Shown here: positions 18,128 through 25,575 of the stretch, one piece after another
Layout: each line of letters begins with the position of its first letter
How positions within the stretch are numbered: position 1 is the first letter of the stretch
Assembly (NCBI GenBank): GCA_024644435.1
Contig: JAHEKZ010000016.1
Span: forward strand, 1-44,913
DNA from: Actinomycetes bacterium
GTDB lineage: Bacteria > Actinomycetota > Actinomycetes > JAHEKZ01
Reading direction: 5' to 3'
Length of the DNA: 44,913 bases
Notes under the pieces: generated by a model
Database searches by the model: none
Told to the model about the DNA's origin: nothing
Seen by the model: only the letters and a program-made list of their open reading frames with translations
Translations under genes and position numbers: made by a program

Positions 18128-19501
18128 GTGACTCTCAACGGAAATGTGTCCTTTTGGTATGACGAAATCGGCCTCCCTGCGCAGCGGGCGCCGCTCCAAG
18201 GGCCCACATCGGTGGATGTCTGCATCGTGGGCGCCGGGTTCACGGGTCTGTGGGCCGCCTACTACCTGAAGCAGGCTGACCCCTCGCTCAACGTCACTGT
18301 CGTCGAGCAGCGCTTCGCCGGGTACGGCGCGAGTGGGCGCAACGGTGGGTGGCTCTTCGGCGGGATCGCCGGCTCGCGACGTCGGTACGCGGCCACCCAC
18401 GGGCGCCAGAGCGTGATCGATCTGCAGCACGCAATGAACGCCACCGTCGACGAGGTCATCTCGGTCGCGCAGCGCGAGGGTATCGATGCCGACATCGTCA
18501 AGGGCGGAACGCTCGAGGTGGCGTACACGCCAGCTCAGCTCGAGCGCCTGCAGGCCTTCGTCGAGGAGGAGCACGCGTGGGACGAGACCGACCACGTACT
18601 GATCAGCGCGGAAGAGTCCGCCAAGCGCATCAACGTCGCCAACACGCTGGGGGGTGCGTACAGCCCGCATGGCGCCCGCATCCAGCCGGCGAAGCTCGTG
18701 CGTGGGCTGTCGGACGTCGTTGAGCGGCTGGGCGTCACGATCGCCGAAGGGACGACCGTGACGGCGATCGAACCGCACCGCGTCCGCACCGACCGAGGTG
18801 ACGTTGCGGCCGACTTCGTCCTGCGGGCGACCGAGGGATTCACGGCCGGCATCAAGGGGCTCAAGCGCTCCTGGCTGCCGATGAACTCTTCGATGATCGT
18901 CACCGACCCCCTGCCTGAGTCCGCATGGCACGACATCGGGTGGCAGGGGATGGAAACGCTGGGCGACCTCGCGCACGCCTACTGCTATGTGCAGCGGACC
19001 GCCGACGGGCGGATCGCCATTGGGGGGCGTGGGGTGCCGTATCGCTATGGGTCGCAGACCGACAACGACGGCACGACGCAACCGCAGACCATCGAGGCCC
19101 TCCGAGAGATCCTGGTCCGGATGTTCCCGTCTACCGCGGACGTACCGGTCGCCCATGCGTGGTCAGGCGTGCTGGGGGTACCACGCGACTGGTGCTCGAC
19201 CGTCGGTCTCGACCGCGACACCGGGCTCGGCTGGGCGGGGGGGTACGTCGGGCACGGCGTGGCCACCACCAACCTCGCGGGGCGAACCCTCCGTGACCTG
19301 GTGCTCGGCGAGAGCACCGAGCTGACGGCGCTGCCATGGGTCGGGCGCAAGGTGCGCAGCTGGGAGCCGGAGCCCTTCCGCTGGCTCGGCGTCCAAGCCA
19401 TGTATGCGACCTACCGGGCTGCCGACAAGCAGGAGCACGGCGGCCGAGCGAGCACTTCGCCGCTCGCCAAGGTGGCTGACAAGGTGTCCGGGCGGGTCTG
19501 A
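18128..19501 (+). CDS. FAD-dependent amine oxidoreductase (glycine-oxidase / PuuB-like)
   Basis: A 457-residue flavoprotein of the DAO superfamily. SVDVCIVGAGFTGLWAAYYL is the FAD-binding beta-alpha-beta, and GYGASGRNGGWLFGG is the motif that in gamma-glutamylputrescine oxidases and related enzymes follows the FAD adenine site. VLGVPRDWCSTVGLD and YVGHGVATTNLAGR form the C-terminal FAD contacts. It likely oxidises a primary or secondary amine with release of an aldehyde. The GTG start at 18128 gives the protein VTLNGNVSFWYDEIG, with the Rossmann motif near residue 27. It stands alone, divergent from the AI-2E family gene and convergent with the epimerase gene. The substrate is not identified. 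Confidence 0.85.
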   Translation: MTLNGNVSFWYDEIGLPAQRAPLQGPTSVDVCIVGAGFTGLWAAYYLKQADPSLNVTVVEQRFAGYGASGRNGGWLFGGIAGSRRRYAATHGRQSVIDLQHAMNATVDEVISVAQREGIDADIVKGGTLEVAYTPAQLERLQAFVEEEHAWDETDHVLISAEESAKRINVANTLGGAYSPHGARIQPAKLVRGLSDVVERLGVTIAEGTTVTAIEPHRVRTDRGDVAADFVLRATEGFTAGIKGLKRSWLPMNSSMIVTDPLPESAWHDIGWQGMETLGDLAHAYCYVQRTADGRIAIGGRGVPYRYGSQTDNDGTTQPQTIEALREILVRMFPSTADVPVAHAWSGVLGVPRDWCSTVGLDRDTGLGWAGGYVGHGVATTNLAGRTLRDLVLGESTELTALPWVGRKVRSWEPEPFRWLGVQAMYATYRAADKQEHGGRASTSPLAKVADKVSGRV

Positions 19502-19528
19502 TCCCGGGCCGGTGCGCCGCTTACCGCG

Positions 19529-20515
19529 TCAGCGGGCGTCCCAGGCCTTCAGAACCTCGGCCTCGCGCTCTCGGCTCCAGCCCGTTCCGTCGGGGTTGGG
19601 GCTCGGAGTGGACTGCTCGTGCGCCAGCGTCTCTCGCACTGTCTGAACCAGTGGACGCGTGGCGAAGCCATGGGCGACAGCCCGTCCTGGGTCACAGCTG
19701 AGGCCGGCGTCAGGTTCTGGCGAGGGGTACCAGAGCGGGAGATCGGCGCTGCCGACGCCCTGTTCGATGAGGAACGCCGGTGACACGGGAACGATCTCGG
19801 TGCCTGCGGGCCCGACGGCATCCACGATCGTCTGCAGCATTTGTGAGTAGGAGAACGGAGGCGGCGGGCTCACCGTGTGGAAGGTGCCGGAGTCTCCGCG
19901 TTCGAGCAGCTCAAGGATCCAGCGGGCCTGGTCGCGAGCATCGATCACCTGGATCTGGTAGTCGCCGATGTCTGGCGCAAGAACGCGCCCTCCGTCGGCG
20001 ATGCGGTTGACCCAGTAGGTGAACCGGTGCGTGTAGTCGTGAGGCCCCACGACATAGGTGGGCCTGATGACGAGTGCGTCGGAGTAGTGGGCCGCGACGG
20101 CACGCTCGCACAGCACCTTCAGGCCGCCGTAGGTGTCACCGTCGACCACTTCGGTGGTCGGGTCGGCCAGCTCGATGAGAGGCGCGTCCTCGTCGATGGC
20201 GGGCGGCGCGGGTTCGGCGTAGACCGAGACGGTGGAAATGAAGGCGTGCCGCCCCCCTCGTGTGCCGAGCGCGTCAGCGAGCTCATTGACCTGACGGGGG
20301 ACGTAGGCGTTGGCGTCCACCGTGGCGTCCCATTGCTGGTCGGCGAGGAGGTCGAGGTCGGAGTTTCGGTCGCCGATGAGGTGCTCGGCGGTGGGAACTG
20401 CGTCGGCGTTCGTGCGTCCCCGGTGAAAGACGGTGACGTTGTGCCCGCGCTCGAGAGCGCTCTCGGCGATGTGGCGTCCGACGAACTGGGTGCCGCCCAT
20501 GATCAGCAGTCGCAT
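19529..20515 (-). CDS. NAD-dependent epimerase/dehydratase-family protein
   Basis: A 328-residue extended short-chain dehydrogenase. It begins MRLLIMGGTQFVGRHIAE, the Gly-rich NAD(P)-binding turn of atypical members, and has the catalytic pair in DTYGGLK (Tyr and Lys four apart). The substrate-binding C-terminal half ends in a long acidic and Arg-rich tail. ATG 20515 is fixed by GGAGG 5 nt upstream; longer readings on this strand have no support and run across the divergent secreted-protein gene. The family acts on nucleotide sugars or on reductase substrates; the specificity here is unknown and the neighbours do not help. Confidence 0.85.
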   Translation of the reverse strand: MRLLIMGGTQFVGRHIAESALERGHNVTVFHRGRTNADAVPTAEHLIGDRNSDLDLLADQQWDATVDANAYVPRQVNELADALGTRGGRHAFISTVSVYAEPAPPAIDEDAPLIELADPTTEVVDGDTYGGLKVLCERAVAAHYSDALVIRPTYVVGPHDYTHRFTYWVNRIADGGRVLAPDIGDYQIQVIDARDQARWILELLERGDSGTFHTVSPPPPFSYSQMLQTIVDAVGPAGTEIVPVSPAFLIEQGVGSADLPLWYPSPEPDAGLSCDPGRAVAHGFATRPLVQTVRETLAHEQSTPSPNPDGTGWSREREAEVLKAWDAR

Positions 20516-20554
20516 GAAGCCTCCGGGGTGATCGATCCTGATGCCAGCCTCGCA

Positions 20555-20560
20555 TACGGT
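20555..20560 (+). promoter_or_regulatory. Likely -10 of a leaderless promoter (TACGGT)
   Basis: TACGGT is followed by 7 nt and then ATG 20568. There is no Shine-Dalgarno sequence. Confidence 0.45.
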
Positions 20561-20567
20561 GGTGGTC

Positions 20568-21737
20568 ATGGGGATACGTACTGCAGTCGTTCTGCTCTCG
20601 TTCGCTCTCGGCATCACGCTGCTGGCTGCCGGCCAGGCGTCGGCCGTCGACCGGGCCGGGGCGCCCACCGCCACGCCTACCGAGCTGCAGCTGACGACGG
20701 ACTCCCATCGGGTGGGGCCGAACGGCCAGGTGACGCTGACGGCTCGACTGATCGTCCAGGTAAGTAGCGAGCCGGTGGCGGGTGCAGATGTCCTGTTCCA
20801 GTACCAGCGCATCGGTCGTACCGGCTGGCGAGATGGCGACACCATCGCGACCGGCAAGCGGGGGCGCGCCGAGTGGACCGTGGGCCTCACCAGCTCGACG
20901 CGGTTCCGGGCAGTGCACCGTGACTCGGCCACGACTACTGCGTCGACCGGCCCGGTGCGGAAGGTGTACGTCAAACCCGTCGTGTCGGCGTCGCTTCCGC
21001 GTGACTGGGTGCGTCCCGCCGGATCGGTGAAGCTCACAGGCCGAGTGCAGCCGGCATACAGCGGTGAGCGGGTCACGCTCCAGCGTCGGATCGGCGGCCG
21101 TTGGGGGTCGGTGGCCAAGGTGCAGCAAGGCGGCCAAGGCCGATTCGTGTTTCGGATCGGCGGTATGGACGCGTACGGCCCGCAGACTTACCGCGTCGCG
21201 CTGGAGGAGAGGGACCACCACCTGGCGGCGACGAGCAAGCGGCGCACGCTCACCACGGTTCGCCTGGTCACCTACAACATCGAGACCCGGGGCAAGGTGG
21301 GCGGGGCGCTTGACTCGTTCAAGAGGCGCGCGGCGGAGATCTACGCCGACCGACGTGGCTGGTCTCGTTCGTACATCCACTTCTCGCGGGTCAAGAGCGG
21401 CGGCGCGTTCTCGCTGGTGCTGAGTGCGGCTCGGTACCTGCCGACCTTTGACTCCATCTGCTCGAGCTACTTCAGCTGCCGCGCAGGTCGCTACGTGGTG
21501 ATCAACGAGGACCGGTGGCGGGCTGGCACCCCGTACTTCAAGAAGTCGGGCGGGACCCTGCGCCAGTATCGCGCCATGGTGGTGAACCACGAGACTGGCC
21601 ACTGGCTCGGGCTCGGCCACGCCACCTGCGGAGGGAGCGGTCAGCGAGCACCCGTCATGCAACAGCAGTCGAAGGGGCTGAACGGGTGTTCTGTGAACCC
21701 ATGGCCCTTGGGCTGGGAGATACGCAAGGCTTACTAG
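20568..21737 (+). CDS. Secreted DUF3152-type metzincin-like protein
   Basis: A 389-residue exported protein. Residues 1-26 form a signal peptide (MGIRTAVVLLSFALGITLLA, cleavage after AGQASA). Residues 35-225 look like two beta-sandwich repeats, with repeated motifs such as GSVKLTGRV and VTLQRRIGGRWGSV. Residues 230-389 match DUF3152: VRLVTYNIETRG, two Cys around residue 300, then HETGHWLGLGH at residues 341-351, which is the HExxHxxGxxH zinc site of metzincins. The family is thought to be a zinc peptidase, but activity is inferred. ATG 20568 is preferred over 20541 because the signal peptide then starts directly and a -10 lies at the right distance. It acts outside the membrane. Confidence 0.85.
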   Translation: MGIRTAVVLLSFALGITLLAAGQASAVDRAGAPTATPTELQLTTDSHRVGPNGQVTLTARLIVQVSSEPVAGADVLFQYQRIGRTGWRDGDTIATGKRGRAEWTVGLTSSTRFRAVHRDSATTTASTGPVRKVYVKPVVSASLPRDWVRPAGSVKLTGRVQPAYSGERVTLQRRIGGRWGSVAKVQQGGQGRFVFRIGGMDAYGPQTYRVALEERDHHLAATSKRRTLTTVRLVTYNIETRGKVGGALDSFKRRAAEIYADRRGWSRSYIHFSRVKSGGAFSLVLSAARYLPTFDSICSSYFSCRAGRYVVINEDRWRAGTPYFKKSGGTLRQYRAMVVNHETGHWLGLGHATCGGSGQRAPVMQQQSKGLNGCSVNPWPLGWEIRKAY

Positions 21738-21774
21738 CAGGGCAGTGCGAGCGTGTTGGAGCCGAGGTCATGTG

Positions 21775-22017
21775 ATGGAACCAGAGCCCTCCTTTGTTAG
21801 TCCACTGCGTCTACTGGGCGTCGGCGCTGCGGTTGTGGCGGTTGACCTTCTTCTGTGGTGGTTGGTGGCGAACACGCTTGCAGGTCCGTACGAAGATGGC
21901 GGCGACGGCACCTACCTGGTGATGGGACTTCTGACGCTGGTGCTGTTGGGCGGTGTTGTTGCGGTGATATCTGCAGTGATCTGGCTGTGCGTCGTCTTCG
22001 TCCGGCGCCTCACCTAG
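21775..22017 (+). CDS. Small two-helix membrane protein, unknown
   Basis: An 80-residue ORF beginning MEPEPSFVSPLRLLGVG. It has two hydrophobic segments, roughly residues 13-36 and 50-75, joined by a short acidic loop (GPYEDGGDGTY), and ends with VRRLT, which places a positive patch after the second helix. It follows the DUF3152 gene by 37 bases. The composition and strong hydrophobic pattern suggest a real protein, but I recognise no family and there is only a weak ribosome site (GAGG, about 8 nt upstream). Confidence 0.5.
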   Translation: MEPEPSFVSPLRLLGVGAAVVAVDLLLWWLVANTLAGPYEDGGDGTYLVMGLLTLVLLGGVVAVISAVIWLCVVFVRRLT

Positions 22018-22087
22018 CCCATTCGTCTGCCCCCGAGTAGCGACAGAGGAGGGGGCTGAACGGCTGCACGCCCAATGCTTGGCCGCT

Positions 22088-22105
22088 CGGTTGGGAGTCC
22101 AACCG
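22088..22105 (+). other. Short hairpin in the gap before the Rieske operon
   Basis: CGGTTGG-GAGT-CCAACCG is a perfect 7-bp stem with a 4-nt loop in the 170-base gap after the small membrane-protein gene. No T run follows, so an intrinsic terminator is only possible. A second G/C stem (22029-22034 with 22051-22056) lies just before it. The rest of this gap shows nothing recognisable. Confidence 0.3.
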
Positions 22106-22188
22106 CGCCCGCTGGACTCGTGTCGTTGAGTGCTGTCATGACGCCGGAATCGTCTTCCACACCTGGTGACAGAGGCGTCCGGCGAGGC

Positions 22189-22206
22189 ATTGAACGAGCG
22201 TTCAAT
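22189..22206. promoter_or_regulatory. TetR/BetI-type operator ATTGAACG-AG-CGTTCAAT
   Basis: An 18-bp inverted repeat with perfect 8-base arms and a 2-base centre. It covers TTGAAC (22190-22195), which works as a -35 with TAACGT (22213-22218) 17 bases on as the -10. A repressor bound here would block RNA polymerase. The BetI-like regulator encoded by the second gene of this operon is the natural candidate, and BetI sites in other bacteria are similar AT-rich TTGAAC/GTTCAA palindromes. Binding is inferred. Confidence 0.75.
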
Positions 22207-22212
22207 CGCTGC

Positions 22213-22218
22213 TAACGT
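22213..22218 (+). promoter_or_regulatory. -10 element (TAACGT) of the Rieske/TetR operon promoter
   Basis: TAACGT stands 17 bases after TTGAAC. The predicted transcript begins near 22225, downstream of the ATG at 22222, which excludes that ATG as the start and favours GTG 22261. Confidence 0.55.
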
Positions 22219-22260
22219 CCGATGACGTCCACGATCGGACCCTTCGACCAGGGAGACGCC

Positions 22261-23424
22261 GTGCCACCGTCCACGCGCCCCACGCCGACCGACATCTCGG
22301 CCGGCTATGACCCCGACCCGGCTGCGTCCTTCTCGCTGCATGCCGATGCCTACACCGAGCCCTCGTGGTTCGAGCTCGAGCAGCGCGCGGTATTCGGCTC
22401 CACGTGGCAGTGGCTCTGTCACGTGGAGAAGCTTCGTGAGCCAGGTAGCTACGTGTCCGACACCATCGCGGGGATGCCGATCGTGGCCGTGCGTGATGCG
22501 TCAGGTGGGCTGCGGGCGTTCTACAACGTGTGCAAGCACCGTGCCCATCAGCTGCTGGCCGACTCCGGCACCACCAACAGCATCGTCTGCCCGTACCACG
22601 CCTGGACGTACGACCTGACCGGACAGCTCAGCTCGGCGCGAAAGACCAAGCACCTGTCGGCGTTCGACACGTCTCAGGTGTGTCTCGACCAGGTGCAGGT
22701 CGAGGAGTTCGCGGGATTCGTCTACGTCAACCTCGATCCAGATGCGCCGTCGCTGGCGTCGCAGTCGGGCGATCTTGCCGTTGAGATCGCCGAGCGGGCC
22801 CCTGACATCGCTGATCTGAGGTTCGCCCGACGTCTTACCTACGAGATCGACGCGAACTGGAAGGCCGTCATCGACAACTTTCTTGAGTGCTACCACTGCC
22901 ACATCGCACACAAGGACTTCGTCACGCTCGTTGACATGAACACCTACCGGGTGACAACGCACGGCATCTACTCAAGCCACATGGCTGAAGCCGGCAAGAG
23001 TGACAACTCGGCGTACGACGTGTCGGGCGCCACGACCACTGAGCATGCCGTCTGGTGGCTGTGGCCCAACACCTGCCTGCTGCGATACCCAGGTCGGGGA
23101 AACTTCATGGTGTGGCGCATGATTCCTGTTGCACCGAACCGCACACTCGAAATCTTCGATTTCTTCCTCGAGACCGACGAGCCGAACGCGGCCGAAGTCG
23201 AGAGCATCCGCTACATCGACGAGGTACTCCAGAAGGAAGACATTTCACTGGTCGAGAGTGTGCAACGGGGCATGAGCACACCGGCCTTCACACAGGGTCG
23301 CTACGTCTGCGACCCCAAAGGGTCCGGCCTGTCCGAGCATGCTGTTCACCACTTCCACGGGCTTGTGCTCGACGCGTACAAGAACGCGGCGTCGTCTGAG
23401 TCGCGTGGGGCTCCCGGTGAGTAG
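22261..23424 (+). CDS. Rieske non-heme iron oxygenase, quaternary-ammonium type (GbcA/CntA-like)
   Basis: A 387-residue oxygenase alpha subunit. The Rieske [2Fe-2S] ligands are Cys91, His93, Cys110 and His113 (CKHRAH, CPYHAW). The mononuclear iron site is in NFLECYHCHIAHKDF: His212 and His217, with Glu209 where ring-hydroxylating dioxygenases have the bridging Asp. Glu at this place is the hallmark of carnitine monooxygenase CntA and is shared by glycine-betaine monooxygenases, which N-demethylate or cleave quaternary amines. GTG 22261 is preferred because GGGAGA lies just upstream, whereas ATG 22222 sits too close to the -10. The gene overlaps the TetR gene by 8 bases. No ferredoxin reductase partner is in the window. 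The substrate (glycine betaine, carnitine, stachydrine and others) is not fixed. Confidence 0.88.
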   Translation: MPPSTRPTPTDISAGYDPDPAASFSLHADAYTEPSWFELEQRAVFGSTWQWLCHVEKLREPGSYVSDTIAGMPIVAVRDASGGLRAFYNVCKHRAHQLLADSGTTNSIVCPYHAWTYDLTGQLSSARKTKHLSAFDTSQVCLDQVQVEEFAGFVYVNLDPDAPSLASQSGDLAVEIAERAPDIADLRFARRLTYEIDANWKAVIDNFLECYHCHIAHKDFVTLVDMNTYRVTTHGIYSSHMAEAGKSDNSAYDVSGATTTEHAVWWLWPNTCLLRYPGRGNFMVWRMIPVAPNRTLEIFDFFLETDEPNAAEVESIRYIDEVLQKEDISLVESVQRGMSTPAFTQGRYVCDPKGSGLSEHAVHHFHGLVLDAYKNAASSESRGAPGE

Positions 23425-24031
23425 CGCCTCGATCGCACCCACGGCCAGTGAAGCGCCGACAGTCGCGCAACAACCCAAGGAAGAGAAGATCCTTGATGCC
23501 GTGCTCGCTGTTCTTGCTCGTTCCGGAATTTCTGGGGTCAGCATGCGCGCCGTAGCCCGCGAGGCCGGCGTGGCGTTGGGCTTGATGAACTACTACTTCA
23601 CGGACAAGACGTCCCTGATTGCTGCCGCGCTGCGTCGCCTCGGCGAGCAGGACGCCCAGCTGGTCGAGCCGCAAGAAGGTCTTGGACCACGCGAGCAGCT
23701 GGTGAGCTCGCTCCACGGGGTCGTGGACGAGGAGTTCTTGCGGGGGGACTACCTGGCACTTCGTCTGCAGCTGTGGGCCCTGGCTCCGGTCGACCCGTCG
23801 TTCGCCACCGTCAACCAAGAGGCCCAGGAGCGCTACCGCGACGGGCTCACTCAGCTCGTGGGGCGAGCCAGTCCAGGTCTCGAGCCGGCTGAGGCTGCGC
23901 GCCGGGCCGCCGACATCCTCGTGATCCAGAACGGGCTCTGGCTCACCTCGCTGCTGATCGTCGACCGGGCGGCGATCAAACGCGGCGTACTGCGCTGTGA
24001 AGAGATCGCACTGGCACCGCCGCCGCTATAG
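23417..24031 (+). CDS. TetR-family regulator, BetI-like
   Basis: A 204-residue repressor-type protein. The HTH lies at about residues 25-70: EKILDAVLAVLARSGISG, then SMRAVAREAGVALGLMNYYF, the TetR recognition helix ending in the YYF signature, and DKTSLIAAALRRL. The C-terminal half (LALRLQLWALAPVDPSF) resembles the ligand-binding domain of BetI, which senses choline. GTG 23417 is chosen for the 8-base overlap with the Rieske gene stop; GTG 23405 also fits. It likely represses its own operon through the palindrome at 22189-22206, with a quaternary amine or a product as inducer. The 3' end overlaps the convergent gene by 6 bases. Confidence 0.87.
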   Translation: MSSASIAPTASEAPTVAQQPKEEKILDAVLAVLARSGISGVSMRAVAREAGVALGLMNYYFTDKTSLIAAALRRLGEQDAQLVEPQEGLGPREQLVSSLHGVVDEEFLRGDYLALRLQLWALAPVDPSFATVNQEAQERYRDGLTQLVGRASPGLEPAEAARRAADILVIQNGLWLTSLLIVDRAAIKRGVLRCEEIALAPPPL

Positions 24032-25054
24032 CGCGCGTGCGATCGTCAGCAGGTCGGCGTAGATGGCGTATGCGGTCTGGGTGAGCAGGCCGTCGCGCTC
24101 GACGATTTCGACGGTACCCGCCAGCTCGGTCTCGAGAACCAGACAGGAAGACGTTCCCGTGACCCAGTACATCGGGTCCTGGCTCCGCACCGGTGTCAGC
24201 GAGACTTGTGCTGACACTTCGCCGTCCTCGTCTCGATGGGCTTCGCCGATCAGTCGCAGTCGACGGCCGTACGAGAGCACCTGAGCCACGTCACTCTGTG
24301 TCAGCCCGGCGATCGAGTCGCGAGAGATGGCGTCCGGAGTGATGTCGGCGTCCAGCAGGACGTTCGCGAGGGCGGCCACCTTGGCGGCCGCATCGTGTCC
24401 TTCCAGGTCATAGCTCGGGTCGGTCTCGGCGAACCCTGCATCGATCGCCTCGGCGATCGCCTCCTGCTGACTGGCGCCCTCGGCCATGGCATCGAGGACG
24501 TAGTTGCTCGTGGAGTTGAGGACACCGCGAAAGCCGATGATGCGGTCTCCGGGCAGGCAGAACTCGGCGAGGTTGTACACCGGACAGCCATCCATCGTCA
24601 CGCCTTCGTGCCGCAGGCGTCGGCCCTCGCCGTCGGCTCTCGTGCGCAGTCGGCGGTAGTCCCAGGCGATGGGCCCCTTGTTGACCGTCACCACGTCGAG
24701 CCCGGCGTCAAAGGCGGCGTCGATGTGGGTGATGGCGAGCCGACCACCGTGTGCCAGGGGCGTGGACTCCACGAGTACGTCGGCCCCCGACGCCCCGATC
24801 AGGTCGGTGCCATCTCGTTCGTCATCAGGGAAACGGTCTCCGTCGGCCCGAAACTGGGCGAGGACCTGCGCAGGAGTCCTGCCCGCACGGTCGACCACGG
24901 AGCCGTGGGTTCCGGTGCCGACTGCTGTGACGAGGAAGCGGACGCCATGCTCACGGGCCAGAACGCCTTCGCGGTCGCGAACCAGCTCACAGAACCGCTG
25001 GGTGACGTGCCCGAATCCGAGAATGCAGAGTCGGATCTCGCGCACATCGCCCAT
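24026..25054 (-). CDS. Homoserine dehydrogenase-like protein lacking an ACT domain
   Basis: A 342-residue NAD(P)-binding protein. LCILGFGHVTQRF is the Gly-rich turn, DVVTVNKGPIAWDY contains the conserved Asn-Lys, and LNSTSNYVLDAM with GFAETDPSYDLEGHDAAAK carries the catalytic Asp/Glu and Lys residues of homoserine dehydrogenase. The C-terminal ACT regulatory domain of the usual actinobacterial enzyme (about 430 residues) is absent, so feedback control by threonine should be missing. No threonine-pathway neighbours are seen; it is the last gene of a tight four-gene minus-strand set, 2 bases after the DUF2505 gene. It may be a paralogue acting on another oxo-acid/hydroxy-acid pair, so I leave the symbol blank. 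Confidence 0.82.
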   Translation of the reverse strand: MGDVREIRLCILGFGHVTQRFCELVRDREGVLAREHGVRFLVTAVGTGTHGSVVDRAGRTPAQVLAQFRADGDRFPDDERDGTDLIGASGADVLVESTPLAHGGRLAITHIDAAFDAGLDVVTVNKGPIAWDYRRLRTRADGEGRRLRHEGVTMDGCPVYNLAEFCLPGDRIIGFRGVLNSTSNYVLDAMAEGASQQEAIAEAIDAGFAETDPSYDLEGHDAAAKVAALANVLLDADITPDAISRDSIAGLTQSDVAQVLSYGRRLRLIGEAHRDEDGEVSAQVSLTPVRSQDPMYWVTGTSSCLVLETELAGTVEIVERDGLLTQTAYAIYADLLTIARAL

Positions 25055-25056
25055 GA

Positions 25057-25542
25057 CTAGCCCTCATTGAGCCAGTCGGCGAGGAAGTGCTGCTCCTTGG
25101 TGACCAGATGGTCGAGGTAGCCGCGCACCTGTTGCTCGATCTTGCCACCGATGAAGGGCACCTTCACCTTGACGTGGATGCTGCAGCTGTAGCTGCAGCC
25201 GTCCGGGGTCGGATCGATCGTGTACTGGCCACCGATGTCTGCCGGCGCGGTGCCGAGGTCGGCGCGCCACGACCCCGTCAGCCCACCATCTGGACCGGGC
25301 GCGCGGGACCAGGTATCGACCTGGGTGATCTGACCGTCACCCACGAGACCCTTGATCGCCGACGGGATCTTGTCCATCGGCAGCTGTCGGACAGACGTGA
25401 TGGCCACCTCGTCGTCGGTGATCTCTGTGGTGGGGGTGCCGACGCCCCCGAACCTGGCACTGCGCGCGGCCAGGTAGTCATGGTTGCCGAGGGCGTCCAG
25501 GAGTGCGGTGGGCGCAACCGAGTAGCTGAGGGTGTGTGTCAT
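25057..25542 (-). CDS. DUF2505-family protein
   Basis: A 161-residue protein starting MTHTLSYSVAPTALLDALGN, with the length and layout of DUF2505, a START/SRPBCC-like fold common in actinobacteria. The middle has an amphipathic beta pattern, and DGCSYSCSIHVKVKVPFIGGKIE is the conserved C-terminal region. Related folds bind small hydrophobic ligands or lipids, but no ligand is known for this family. It lies between Tag and the homoserine-dehydrogenase-like gene with gaps of 33 and 2 bases, so it is cotranscribed. No signal peptide or membrane segment is visible. Confidence 0.82.
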   Translation of the reverse strand: MTHTLSYSVAPTALLDALGNHDYLAARSARFGGVGTPTTEITDDEVAITSVRQLPMDKIPSAIKGLVGDGQITQVDTWSRAPGPDGGLTGSWRADLGTAPADIGGQYTIDPTPDGCSYSCSIHVKVKVPFIGGKIEQQVRGYLDHLVTKEQHFLADWLNEG

Positions 25543-25575
25543 CGAAACTCCGCGGGGGTCGTGGTGACGAGCAGG

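Noticed and set aside
20283-21662. Minus-strand open frame of 459 codons over the DUF3152 gene
   Set aside because: The plus-strand protein has a signal peptide and a zinc motif; the antisense product is low-complexity and overlaps the epimerase start.
22029-22056. GCCCCC...GGGGGC stem as a terminator of the small membrane-protein gene
   Set aside because: Only 6 bp with a 16-nt loop and no T run; not strong enough to call.
22081-22120. T-arm-like sequence suggesting a tRNA remnant
   Set aside because: The GGTTGG-GAGT-CCAACC stem resembles a T-arm only superficially; no acceptor, D- or anticodon arms can be built around it.
22222-22260. ATG 22222 as start of the Rieske oxygenase
   Set aside because: It lies 3 nt after the -10 and so upstream of the expected transcript start; GTG 22261 has GGGAGA in front and gives a normal N-terminus.
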